A stretch of DNA of 64,000 nucleotides from Verrucomicrobiota bacterium. GTDB taxonomy: Bacteria; Verrucomicrobiota; Verrucomicrobiia; CAIQCK01. Location of the stretch: positions 49,814 through 113,813 of the forward strand of contig JACRJX010000035.1 of the NCBI GenBank assembly GCA_016235595.1, read 5' to 3'. The notes beneath the pieces were generated by a model that was not told where the DNA came from, did not search any database, and saw only the letters and a list, made by a program, of their open reading frames with translations. Made by a program: the position numbers and the translations under genes. Shown here in pieces: positions 1 to 8,080 of this stretch. Within the stretch, counting starts at the first letter, position 1; each line of letters opens with the position of its first letter.

Positions 1-888
1 GTCGAGCAGGGCCGCGCGATGTCTGACGCCGTCGCGAAGGCCGGCGTAACGTGGCAAACCGGCAGCCAGCAGCGGTCGGCCATCTATTTCCGCATGGCGT
101 GCGAGTTCGTGCGCAACGGCCGGCTCGGCAAGCTCCAGCGCATTCATGTGGTGCTGCCCGGCGGCCATCGTGATTTCAGCAAATTGGGTGCGAAACAACA
201 GCCGGAACCGGTGCCGGAAGGGTTGAACTACGACCTGTGGGAAGGCCCGGCGCCGCATCGCGACTACCGGCCGGCGCTGATGCCGTTGAACTGGCGATGG
301 AACTTCGATTACTCCGGCGGGATGATCACCGACTGGGGCGCGCACCATATTGATATCGCACAATGGGCGCTGGACATGGACCAGTCCGGCCCGGTGAAGA
401 TCGAAAACCTCCGCGCCGACATGCCCGCGCCGCGCGAACTCTACAACACGGCCAAGACATTCCACTTCGAATGCGTCTATGCCAACGGCGTCACGATGGT
501 TGTGGAGGACGAATCCGCCGGCCCCAATGGTGTGACGTTCGAGGGCGAGAACGGCCGGAAGATTTTCGTGACCCGCGGGAAGCTGGAGTTCACGCCGGAA
601 AGCCTCCGCCAGCAGAAGATCGGCGAGAGTGAGGTTCACCTGTACGAGAGCAAGCACCACGAGCGGAACTTCGTGGACTGCATCTACTCGGGCAAACCGA
701 CCATCGTGCCGATCGAGACCGCGCACCGTTCCATCACCATCGCGCATATCGCCAACATCGCGTTGCGGCTGGGCCGGAAGAAGATCGAATGGGATCCGGC
801 AAAGGAGCGCTTCGTCGGCGACGACGAGGCCAACAAGATGCTCAGCCGCCCGATGCGCCGCCCGTGGTCGCTCAATCCCGCCGCGTAA
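1..888 (+). CDS. Gfo/Idh/MocA family oxidoreductase (5' truncated by window edge)
   Basis: This is the C-terminal two thirds of an NAD(P)-dependent sugar or cyclitol oxidoreductase. The reading frame is open to base 1; an internal ATG at 19 falls inside the family's helix after the E/HKP loop (residues read VEQGRAMSDAV), so the true start lies upstream of the window. The substrate-binding alpha/beta domain is recognisable from the NYDLWEGPAP segment, the WRWNFDYSGG stretch and the GMITDWGAHHIDIAQWALD motif, whose histidines usually sit in the active site. The C-terminus (residues WDPAKERFVGDDEANKML) is the usual tail of the Verrucomicrobiota/Planctomycetota branch. The nucleotide-binding Rossmann half is missing from view. 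It is convergent with the next gene, which belongs to the same superfamily. The exact substrate cannot be told. Confidence 0.85.
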   Translation, partial: VEQGRAMSDAVAKAGVTWQTGSQQRSAIYFRMACEFVRNGRLGKLQRIHVVLPGGHRDFSKLGAKQQPEPVPEGLNYDLWEGPAPHRDYRPALMPLNWRWNFDYSGGMITDWGAHHIDIAQWALDMDQSGPVKIENLRADMPAPRELYNTAKTFHFECVYANGVTMVVEDESAGPNGVTFEGENGRKIFVTRGKLEFTPESLRQQKIGESEVHLYESKHHERNFVDCIYSGKPTIVPIETAHRSITIAHIANIALRLGRKKIEWDPAKERFVGDDEANKMLSRPMRRPWSLNPAA

Positions 889-991
889 TGGGCGGGACAG
901 ACGAGGCCGCTTCGAAAGACGCTTTGCCGCCGCGGCGCCTTGGGTCAGCCATCGTGCCTGCTGACGGCGTGTCCACGCCCGCGCGCCATGT

Positions 992-2497
992 TCAGAGCTG
1001 CCATCCTTCGCGGTTCTTGCGGCACTTCAGTTCGTTGGCTTCCTTCGAATTGGTGAACTCAAACTTCGCAGCGTCCCAGCGCAACTTTTTGTTCACGCGC
1101 AACGCGATGGTGCCGAGCAGAATCGTCTCGGCAAACGGATAGGCGTTTTCGAAACTGGCGTCCGACGGCTGGCCGCCGCGGCAGGCGCGGATGAACTGGT
1201 CGAGTTCCTCGATGGGCCGCGGCAACGTCTGCGGCGGCTCCTTGAAGTCGCGCATCCGCGCCTTCGGGATAAGGCGCGGTTTGTCGCCGCTGAAGCCGCA
1301 CAGGATCTTGCCGTTGTCACCAACGAAGAGCAGGCCCTCGGCGGGCATCTCTTCGCCGTCATCGTCGAGTTCCTTCGGCAACGGCGGACGCAGGCCGCCA
1401 TCATACCAGTGCAGCGTCACCGGCGGCATCTCGCCGCGCGCGGGGAACTCCCAATGAATCACCGAGGCGCGCGGATAGGAAACGAGGTTGACCTGTTTGT
1501 GCCAGCCGTAGTTCTCGATCTTCCAGAACTGGCTGCGGCCCGCCTCGACGGTGCGCGGCGAGCCGAGTTTGAGGATTTCGAAAATCTGATGGAAGCTGTA
1601 GTGGCCCATGTCCCCGAGCGCGCCGGTGCCGAAATCATACCAACCGCGAAAAACGGCGTGCGTGTAGGCGGGATGATACGGCCGTTGTGCGGCGGGACCG
1701 AGCCAAAGGTCCCACTCGAAACCGTCCGGCACGGGTGGCGCGTCCGCCGGCCGATCCATGCCCTGTGGCCAGAACGGCCGCGTGGACCAGTTGTGAACTT
1801 CGCGCACCGGGCCGATGACGCCGCTGGCGATCCACTCAGCGATGGCGGGGGCGTTTTGCTGGCCGGCGGCGCAGAAGAGCTGCGAGACGACGCCCGTCTC
1901 GCGGGCCGTGTCCCGCGCGATGCGGGCTTCGTCGAGGACGTTGGAGATCGGCTTGTGCGTGATGACGTGCCTGCCTTTGCGCATCGCGCGGACGGCGATG
2001 ATGCTATGCAGGTGCTCCGGCGTCATGATATAGACCGCGTCCAGATCCTTCTCCTTTTCCAACAGCTCGCGGAAATCGCTGTAAGCGCGACACTCGCCGG
2101 CCCGGCCGGAACGCTTCTGTTTCGCATAGTGGCGATTGACGACCTCCTGACCGACTTCGCGTCCGCAAAGGCCGCCGCGCGCGCTTTTGGCCCAGTTCGG
2201 GTCGCCGAGAAACCTGGCGATCTTGTTGTTCAGTTCATGCCGGCCCCACTCCGGGTAATCGTCGCTCTTCCGGTTCGGGTCGCACACGGCGACCACGTTG
2301 ATCTCCGGTTTTTCCAGCGCCGGCATCAACTGCCGCAGTCCCTGCGTGCCGCAGCCGATGTAGGCGAGATTGATCTTCTCGCTGGGCGCGACGTGTTTCA
2401 CGCCGCCGAGCACGTGGCGCGGAACAATGGAAACAGCAGCCGTGGCCGCCGCGACACCGACGAACTGCCGCCGGCTGAGATGTGATGGATGGTTCAT
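992..2497 (-). CDS. Tat-exported Gfo/Idh/MocA family oxidoreductase
   Basis: A 501-residue NAD(P)-binding oxidoreductase. It begins with a twin-arginine signal (SRRQFVGVAAATAAVS, about residues 8-24), so it is probably folded with cofactor and exported to the periplasm. The Rossmann start NLAYIGCGTQG (near residue 43) and the HKPISNVLDEARIA segment, equivalent to the EKP loop, define the N-domain. The WDLWLGPAAQRPYHPAYTH region and YDFGTGALGDMGHYSFHQIFEI define the C-domain. A GGGAG-like ribosome site lies about 10 nt before the ATG. It is the last gene of a five-gene minus-strand run (amidohydrolase, sulfatase, beta-propeller, isomerase, this gene), 24 nt after the isomerase. The family oxidises or isomerises sugars; the substrate is unknown. 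Confidence 0.88.
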   Translation of the reverse strand: MNHPSHLSRRQFVGVAAATAAVSIVPRHVLGGVKHVAPSEKINLAYIGCGTQGLRQLMPALEKPEINVVAVCDPNRKSDDYPEWGRHELNNKIARFLGDPNWAKSARGGLCGREVGQEVVNRHYAKQKRSGRAGECRAYSDFRELLEKEKDLDAVYIMTPEHLHSIIAVRAMRKGRHVITHKPISNVLDEARIARDTARETGVVSQLFCAAGQQNAPAIAEWIASGVIGPVREVHNWSTRPFWPQGMDRPADAPPVPDGFEWDLWLGPAAQRPYHPAYTHAVFRGWYDFGTGALGDMGHYSFHQIFEILKLGSPRTVEAGRSQFWKIENYGWHKQVNLVSYPRASVIHWEFPARGEMPPVTLHWYDGGLRPPLPKELDDDGEEMPAEGLLFVGDNGKILCGFSGDKPRLIPKARMRDFKEPPQTLPRPIEELDQFIRACRGGQPSDASFENAYPFAETILLGTIALRVNKKLRWDAAKFEFTNSKEANELKCRKNREGWQL

Positions 2498-2521
2498 GGC
2501 CTGAGTCTCCCGGGTTGAGTG

Positions 2522-3358
2522 CTACTTCCCCAAGCGGCGCAGTGTCGCCAGCGCCTTTTCAGGCACGTCGAAACCTTTTCCGCCTTCGCCACCCATTTCA
2601 ACGACGGCCCACTGCGTTTTCGCGCTGGTCTCGACGAGATGGAAGATCTCCTTGTAGTAATCGCTCTCGAACGTCTTCTCCTCATGCTCCCGCAGGTGGA
2701 TAGTCAGTGAGCGTCCCGGGAACTTCTTGAGCATTGCGATGGGGTCGCCGCCGCCGGAGAGGCAGTTGCCGATGTCCAGTTGCATAATCACCTCGGGCCG
2801 TGTCTGGCTGAACAAATGGTCCCACGCGAACCGGCCCTCGATCTTCGCGAAATCAAACGCGTGCGCGTGATAGCCGACGCGCATTTTCTGCGCCTTGCAT
2901 TTTTCGTGAGCCTGGTTCAGGAATTCCGCCAGTTGCTTGATGCTCTCCAGCGAACCCATCTTTTCTTTCGCGGCGGCCACGATGAGGAACCGGTTGCCAA
3001 GAACCTGGTTGTTTTCGATCGTGCACTGGAGTTGCGCGTCCTCCAGTGCTTTCAACTGCAAGTGCATCCCGCAGCACTTCAGACCGTGCTCGTCGAGAAT
3101 CTGGCGAAGCTGTTTGGCGCTGTACTCCTTGTAAACATTCGGCGTTCCCCCGTAGCCCCAAAACTCCACGCCTTGGTAACCGAGCCGGCCGACCGTCTTG
3201 AGCGTCTCAGGCACGCTGCGGGCGAACTCACCTCGCACGGCATAAAGCTGCAACCCGATGGGAATCTTCGCCTTCGCCGCCGCCCACGCCGCGTGGCCGG
3301 CGTAACCCGCCATCAACCCAATGGCGCTTTTCATAAACTGTCGTCGTGATGGATTCAT
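2522..3358 (-). CDS. Tat-exported sugar phosphate isomerase/epimerase (xylose-isomerase-like TIM barrel)
   Basis: A 278-residue TIM-barrel protein of the AP endonuclease 2/xylose isomerase-like superfamily. The chosen ATG at 3358 gives MNPSRRQFMKS, a twin-arginine signal, and is preceded by CAGGAACAG; the open frame extends 40 codons upstream but that part overlaps the neighbouring gene and lacks family similarity. Barrel landmarks are IPIGLQLYAVRGEF at the first strand, GYQGVEFWGYGG, VGYHAHAFDF and VIMQLDIGNCLSGGGDP, which supply the usual acidic and histidine metal ligands. The gene lies between a beta-propeller gene (53 nt upstream) and a Gfo/Idh/MocA gene (24 nt downstream). Isomerase-oxidoreductase pairs of this type usually interconvert keto-sugars; the substrate is not known. 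Confidence 0.85.
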   Translation of the reverse strand: MNPSRRQFMKSAIGLMAGYAGHAAWAAAKAKIPIGLQLYAVRGEFARSVPETLKTVGRLGYQGVEFWGYGGTPNVYKEYSAKQLRQILDEHGLKCCGMHLQLKALEDAQLQCTIENNQVLGNRFLIVAAAKEKMGSLESIKQLAEFLNQAHEKCKAQKMRVGYHAHAFDFAKIEGRFAWDHLFSQTRPEVIMQLDIGNCLSGGGDPIAMLKKFPGRSLTIHLREHEEKTFESDYYKEIFHLVETSAKTQWAVVEMGGEGGKGFDVPEKALATLRRLGK

Positions 3359-3411
3359 GTATTTCTGTTCCTGTGATTTGTCTCGGTGGTGAACGACTGG
3401 GCGCTGATACG

Positions 3412-4752
3412 CTACTTTCCTGCCGCCGCAGTGAGGTCCACACAGACCAGTTCCTTGTCGTTGCGGGCAAAGAGGCAACGTTGTGCGAACGCCGGATGGC
3501 TCCAGACCATCGCGCGGCCAAAGGTCTTGTTCGTCGGTTCCAACACATGGAAGCGGCCGAGTTCCTCGTAACCTTTCGGCGAGAGCTTCGCAAGAATCAG
3601 ATCACCCAGTTCGTTGAAGAGAAAGAACCGGTCCTCGTGCTTGATCAGGAACGCCGTGCCGTAACGGCCCTTCTTTCCCTCGCCCGTCGTCGGCACGGTC
3701 GTCTGCCAGAGCCGCTCGCCGTCGCTGAGCCGCACGCACGTCAACGAGCCGCTGTCCGCGTCGCAGCCATAGACCACGTCGCCTTCGATAAACGGCGACG
3801 CGGTGCCGCTGTAGAGCGCGTTCTTCGGATTGCCCTTCCAGACGATCTCTGCGCCCGACGCGCCAGAGCCAAGTTTCAGCAATGCGCCAACCTCCTTGAA
3901 GGACGACGCGAACAGGTATGAGCCGGCCTGGCAGGGCGCGGCGATAGCCATGCCGTAACTCGGCTTGAGCGGCACCGACCAGTTCACCTTGCCGCTGTCA
4001 GGCTCGACACTGTTGATCGACTCGCCGTGCCAGAAGAGCAGTTGCCGTTTGCCGTCGTGCTCGATCAAGCTCGGCGGACAGTAGCCGGGCGCGCCTGCCG
4101 GCAACGCCCGCCAACGTTCGCGCCCCGTGTTCTTGTCCAACGCCAGCGCGACGCCATCCTTGCTGCCGACCACACAGTAGAGCGTATCACCGACGACCAG
4201 CGGGTGCGACGCATAGCCCCACGTCGCTGTCTTCGCGCCGTAATCCTTCGTGAAATCCTTGCTCCAGATCACGCGGCCAGTCGCGGCTTCAAGACACCAA
4301 AGGTTCCCCTCCGCGCCAAGCGCATAAACCTTGTCACCATCCACCGTCGGCGTGCAACGCGGCCCGCTGCCGTAGGCGATGTTGTAAGGTCGCGCGTATT
4401 CGTGTTTCCAGAGCAGCTTGCCGTTCGCCGCATCGAGGCAAAGCACGCGCTCAGTGCCGCCCAGCTCATCCGTGCTGAACGAATTGTTCTTCGCCTCGCC
4501 GGACTGCCGCATGTAGTCCATGACGAACACCTTGCCGCCCGCCACTGCCGGCCCGGCGTAACCCAACCCAATTGGCGTCCGCCACTTCACCGGCAACCCC
4601 GAAGCCGGTATCGCCTTCACGATGCCCGCCTCGCGCCAGACGCCGTCCCGCTGCGGTCCCATCCACTGCGGCCAATCGTCGGCCAACACCGGCATGACCA
4701 ACCAAATCGGGACACTCGCCAGGACTGCTCGCCATCTGTTGTGTTTCATCAT
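3412..4752 (-). CDS. PQQ-like beta-propeller repeat protein (exported)
   Basis: A 446-residue secreted protein built of PQQ-like beta-propeller blades. The start MMKHNRWRAVLASVP follows GGAAGGAAC, a good ribosome site; the second ATG (4749) is equally placed. A signal peptide ends near VLADDWPQW. The mature N-terminus carries the DWPQWMGPQRDGVW motif that marks a large PVC family. Blade repeats are visible as RVLCLDAANGKLLWKHEY, WCLEAATGRVIW, LALDKNTGRERW and VEPDSGKVNWSVPL, each with the A-x-T/N-G-x-x-x-W closing strand. No quinoprotein dehydrogenase catalytic segment is visible, so this is probably a binding or scaffold propeller rather than a PQQ enzyme. A paralogue lies at 16297-17571. 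Confidence 0.85.
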   Translation of the reverse strand: MMKHNRWRAVLASVPIWLVMPVLADDWPQWMGPQRDGVWREAGIVKAIPASGLPVKWRTPIGLGYAGPAVAGGKVFVMDYMRQSGEAKNNSFSTDELGGTERVLCLDAANGKLLWKHEYARPYNIAYGSGPRCTPTVDGDKVYALGAEGNLWCLEAATGRVIWSKDFTKDYGAKTATWGYASHPLVVGDTLYCVVGSKDGVALALDKNTGRERWRALPAGAPGYCPPSLIEHDGKRQLLFWHGESINSVEPDSGKVNWSVPLKPSYGMAIAAPCQAGSYLFASSFKEVGALLKLGSGASGAEIVWKGNPKNALYSGTASPFIEGDVVYGCDADSGSLTCVRLSDGERLWQTTVPTTGEGKKGRYGTAFLIKHEDRFFLFNELGDLILAKLSPKGYEELGRFHVLEPTNKTFGRAMVWSHPAFAQRCLFARNDKELVCVDLTAAAGK

Positions 4753-4822
4753 GTTCCTTCCAATGTTGCCGGTGCAGTAATCGAAGTTAACCTGATCGTG
4801 CCTCCTATTTCCAGCCGTTGAG

Positions 4823-6337
4823 TCAATCCGGGATGGGGTCGTTCTTGCCAATGGGTTTGCCTTCCCAAACTGCTTCACCCGTCGCGGGGTCGTAGGTGAG
4901 AATGCGATGGGCGCTGCCGGGCGCCGGTTTCTTGTTCACCTTCGGCAGCCATTTCGCCAGGTCGTGTTTCACAGCAGCGAACTTCGGGTTGGCGGCGAGG
5001 TTGGTCCACTCGTTCGGGTCGGCCTGCATGTCGTAGAGTTCTTCACTGCCGTCAGCGTAATGAATGTAGCGCCAGCGTTCCGTGCGGATGCCGTGATTGT
5101 CGTGGTTGTGGGTGGTAATGGCCGGCCACTCGCGGGGAGCGTTCGCGTTCTTGAGCTGCGGAACGAGGCTGTGGCCTTCGAGATCGTTCCGCGCGGGAAA
5201 CGCGGCCAATTCCAGCAGTGTCGGGAAGATGTCGAGCAGTTCGACAGGACGATGGCACTTCGCGCCCCGGGCGATGCCCGGCCCGGCAAAGATGAGCGGC
5301 TCGCGCGTCGAGCGTTCCCAGAGCGTGTTCTTGCCGGTGATGAGCTTCTCGCCAAGATGCCAGCCGTTGTCGGCCCAGAGAACGACAAGGGTGTTGCCGG
5401 CGCGGCCGGTGGCGTCGAGCGCGTCGAGGACGCGGCCAAGTTGCGCGTCCATGAAGCTCGTGCTGGCAAGATAGGCGCGGACCAGTGGGCGCCACTCATT
5501 GAGGGCCTTTAGCGTCTTCAGCCGCGGCTCGGGCAGCGCCCAGTGCAGATACCACGAGAAGCGCGGCGTATCATCGCGATCATTTTCGAGCACCGGCGGC
5601 AGGATGAGCTTGTCCTCCGGATAAAGGTCGAACCACTTCTGCGGCGCAAAGCACGGCACGTGGGGCAGCCGGAAGCCGCACGCGACGAAGAACGGCTTGT
5701 CCTTCGGCACGGTCTGCAACGCCTCGACGGCGGCGCTGGCGATCTTGTAATCAGCCGCATCCTCGTCCTTTTCCGGAAACACGCCCCAGTCCATCGCGGG
5801 ATGGCGCGGCTCGGGCAGCTTCGCGATGGGCTGTGGCGGACGGCCCATGCCGGGCGCAGGTCCCCACGTGTTGAACTCAGCGGCGCGGTCCTTCGGCTTG
5901 ATCGAGCCGTCGTGATAGATCTTGCCACAAGTGAACGTTGTGTAGCCCGCGCGCGTGAATGTCTGCGGCAACGTGACGTGGTTCTTGAGCGCTTCAACGT
6001 CGCGGATGCCGGGCGCAAGGCCGTAGATGCCGGTGGTGGATGGGCGCAAGCCCGTGAGCAGGCTGGCGCGGGACGGATTGCAAAGCGGCGATTGGTTGTG
6101 GGCGTTGGTGAACAGCGTGCCGCGCGCGGCAAGCCGGTCCATGTTGGGCGTCTTGACCTGCGGATGGCCGCCAAGGCAGCCGACCCAATCGTTGAGGTCG
6201 TCTATGGCGATGAAAAGGATGTTCGGTTGTTCGGCGGCAAGTGTCGCACACGGTCGCGCCATCCAACAGAAGCCAGCCAGGACAAGAGCGAGAAGGAAAG
6301 GGACACGAAGGGAACTGTGCTTCGGAGGTCTATTCAT
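4823..6337 (-). CDS. Sulfatase, iduronate-2-sulfatase-like
   Basis: A 504-residue exported arylsulfatase-superfamily enzyme. The start at 6337 (MNRPPKHSS) follows GGAG at 8 nt; twelve further upstream codons are in frame but less likely. A signal peptide ends near ATLAAEQPN. The metal-binding IAIDDLNDW lies at residues 43-51 and the formylglycine motif C-N-P-S-R at 86-90, where Cys86 must be oxidised by a maturation enzyme that is not in this window. GKIYHDG replaces the commoner GKWHLG; this KxxH form, with LWADNGWHLGEK for the second metal site, is typical of the iduronate-2-sulfatase group. The ending is YDPATGEAVWEGKPIGKNDPIPD. It sits apart from the sulfatase array at 50.8-63.8 kb, next to sugar-modifying genes. 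Confidence 0.9.
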   Translation of the reverse strand: MNRPPKHSSLRVPFLLALVLAGFCWMARPCATLAAEQPNILFIAIDDLNDWVGCLGGHPQVKTPNMDRLAARGTLFTNAHNQSPLCNPSRASLLTGLRPSTTGIYGLAPGIRDVEALKNHVTLPQTFTRAGYTTFTCGKIYHDGSIKPKDRAAEFNTWGPAPGMGRPPQPIAKLPEPRHPAMDWGVFPEKDEDAADYKIASAAVEALQTVPKDKPFFVACGFRLPHVPCFAPQKWFDLYPEDKLILPPVLENDRDDTPRFSWYLHWALPEPRLKTLKALNEWRPLVRAYLASTSFMDAQLGRVLDALDATGRAGNTLVVLWADNGWHLGEKLITGKNTLWERSTREPLIFAGPGIARGAKCHRPVELLDIFPTLLELAAFPARNDLEGHSLVPQLKNANAPREWPAITTHNHDNHGIRTERWRYIHYADGSEELYDMQADPNEWTNLAANPKFAAVKHDLAKWLPKVNKKPAPGSAHRILTYDPATGEAVWEGKPIGKNDPIPD

Positions 6338-6534
6338 GGCGAACTCCATTTCTTCAGTGGTTCTCACGTCCAATCATGCTCGGATACAAATACACGAATA
6401 CTCGCTGAAAGCCTCCGACACAAGCCGTGTCAGTTATTTTTGCAGCGGAAGGAAAAGCCCTGATGCGCGTCGGACGGCGGGGTCAGCAGCGAGAACGCTG
6501 AAGGTGCCTTCAAGAATGCGGGTTACATCCCCGC

Positions 6535-7908
6535 TTATCGCTTGCCCAGCAGTTCCATCACTGCTGCAGTCATCGTGGTCACGCCCGTCTTGATCGTTGG
6601 TTCGGGCACCGGCGCGTAAAGCGGCGAGTGCAACGATGACAACGGCTGGCCGCTGCGCTCCGCTTCCGCAACGCGCTTCGGGTCCACCGAGCCGAGCCAG
6701 AAAATGCAAATCGGCACCCGCTCCTTGGTGCGGCCGTAAAGTCCGAAGTCTTCCGCGCCCATTGAGGCTTTCCGCGACTTCACCGCGTCCTGGCCGAGCC
6801 ACGCGCCGAACACGCGCATCAGCCGCTGGGTGAGCGGTGGGTCGTTGTAGGTGGCCTTCGCGTTTTCCGGCGCGACGCTCACCTCCGGCACGCGGTCCTC
6901 CGGCAGGCCCGCCGCCAGCGCCAGTCCCCGTGTGATGCGTTTGATGGCGGCGATTTGTTGGTCGCGCACCTTGTCGGAGTAGGAGCGCAACGTCAACTGC
7001 AGCCTCACCTCGTCAGGAATGATGTTGTATTTGGAACCACCATGAATGGAGCCGACCGTGATGACCGCAGGTTCCACCGGCTCGATCTCGCGGCTGACGA
7101 TGGTTTGCAGCGCCAGCACGATTTGCGCGCTGAGCACGATGGGGTCTTTGCTCTTGTGTGGCATCGCGCCGTGGCCGCCGGCGCCATGCACAACGATGTC
7201 CACCGAGTCGGAGTTAGCGAGTGCGAAACCTTCCGTGCAGCCAATCGCGCCCGCGGGTATGTCGAAGGAGACGTGTTGCGCGATGCAGAAGTCCGGCTTC
7301 GGAAACCGCGTGAACAATCCGTCCTCAAGCATCCGCCGTGCGCCGCGGACGCGTTCCTCCGCCGGCTGGCCAACGAACACCACCGTGCCCTGCCAGCGGT
7401 CCTTCAGCGTCGTCAGCACGCGCGCCGCGCCGACGAGGCAGGTCATATGAATGTCGTGGCCGCACGCGTGCATTACGTTTACCTCGCGCCCATGCTCGTC
7501 CTTTGTTTTCACCTGGCTCGCGTAAGGCAAACCGGTCTGTTCCTTCACCGGCAGCGCGTCCATGTCCGCGCGCACCAGCACCACCGGCCCGCTGCCATTG
7601 CGCAGCACACCCACAACGCCGTAGCCGCCGATCTTCTCGACGACCTCCAGACCGGCCGCGCGCAGTTGGTTGGCGACTTGTTTTGAGGTGCGCTCCTCGT
7701 GAAGCGACAGCTCCGGATGACAGTGGAGGTCTTTGTAGAATTCGAACAACGAGCCATACTCGGCGTCCACACGCGCCTGCACCTGTGGCTTCGCAGCGGC
7801 GGAATCGGCGCGCCCGGTTTGCGGGATGCTGAGCAGAACGCAGACGCCCGCGCACAGTGCGAGCAGGCTGTTGTTCATGACGTCACGACAGGAAGGTTTG
7901 CGATTCAT
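6535..7908 (-). CDS. M20 family amidohydrolase (N-acyl-amino-acid/hippurate hydrolase type), exported
   Basis: A 457-residue zinc peptidase/amidohydrolase. The start at 7908 is supported by GGAGAACTCAG before the ATG. The N-terminus (LLALCAGVCVLLSIPQTGRA) is a signal peptide. Metal-site motifs are VRADMDALPVKEQTG, MHACGHDIHMTCLVGAARVL and QPAEERVRGARRML, followed by the small dimerisation domain; a final AMGAEDFGLYG block supplies the last metal ligand. These are standard for M20D enzymes such as IAA-amino-acid or hippurate hydrolase, which cleave N-acyl amino acids. It heads the minus-strand run that includes a sulfatase and sugar enzymes, 197 nt upstream of the sulfatase, so co-transcription is possible but not certain. 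Removal of N-acyl groups from sugar amines is a speculative alternative. Confidence 0.9.
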   Translation of the reverse strand: MNRKPSCRDVMNNSLLALCAGVCVLLSIPQTGRADSAAAKPQVQARVDAEYGSLFEFYKDLHCHPELSLHEERTSKQVANQLRAAGLEVVEKIGGYGVVGVLRNGSGPVVLVRADMDALPVKEQTGLPYASQVKTKDEHGREVNVMHACGHDIHMTCLVGAARVLTTLKDRWQGTVVFVGQPAEERVRGARRMLEDGLFTRFPKPDFCIAQHVSFDIPAGAIGCTEGFALANSDSVDIVVHGAGGHGAMPHKSKDPIVLSAQIVLALQTIVSREIEPVEPAVITVGSIHGGSKYNIIPDEVRLQLTLRSYSDKVRDQQIAAIKRITRGLALAAGLPEDRVPEVSVAPENAKATYNDPPLTQRLMRVFGAWLGQDAVKSRKASMGAEDFGLYGRTKERVPICIFWLGSVDPKRVAEAERSGQPLSSLHSPLYAPVPEPTIKTGVTTMTAAVMELLGKR

Positions 7909-8044
7909 CTGAGTTCTCCAGGTTCAAAGCGCTTCAGTCTCAACCGATCTGCGAAGGTGAGAAGACACTTACACTTCGATCACCCGTAAGAGCAAGCTTG
8001 TTGATGGCATCGAGGGGGGCGCACGTGCAATCTTCCCAGCCGGC

Positions 8045-8073
8045 TTGTGCCGCATCCTTCTCTCCGCTACCAT
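8045..8073 (+). promoter_or_regulatory. Candidate promoter giving a leaderless recD2 mRNA
   Basis: A -35-like TTGTGC (8045-8050) and a -10-like TACCAT (8068-8073) are separated by 17 nt. The -10 ends 7 nt before the recD2 ATG, so transcription would begin at or next to the start codon. There is no Shine-Dalgarno sequence in this stretch. The match is by eye only. Confidence 0.4.
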
Positions 8074-8080
8074 CGGGCCG

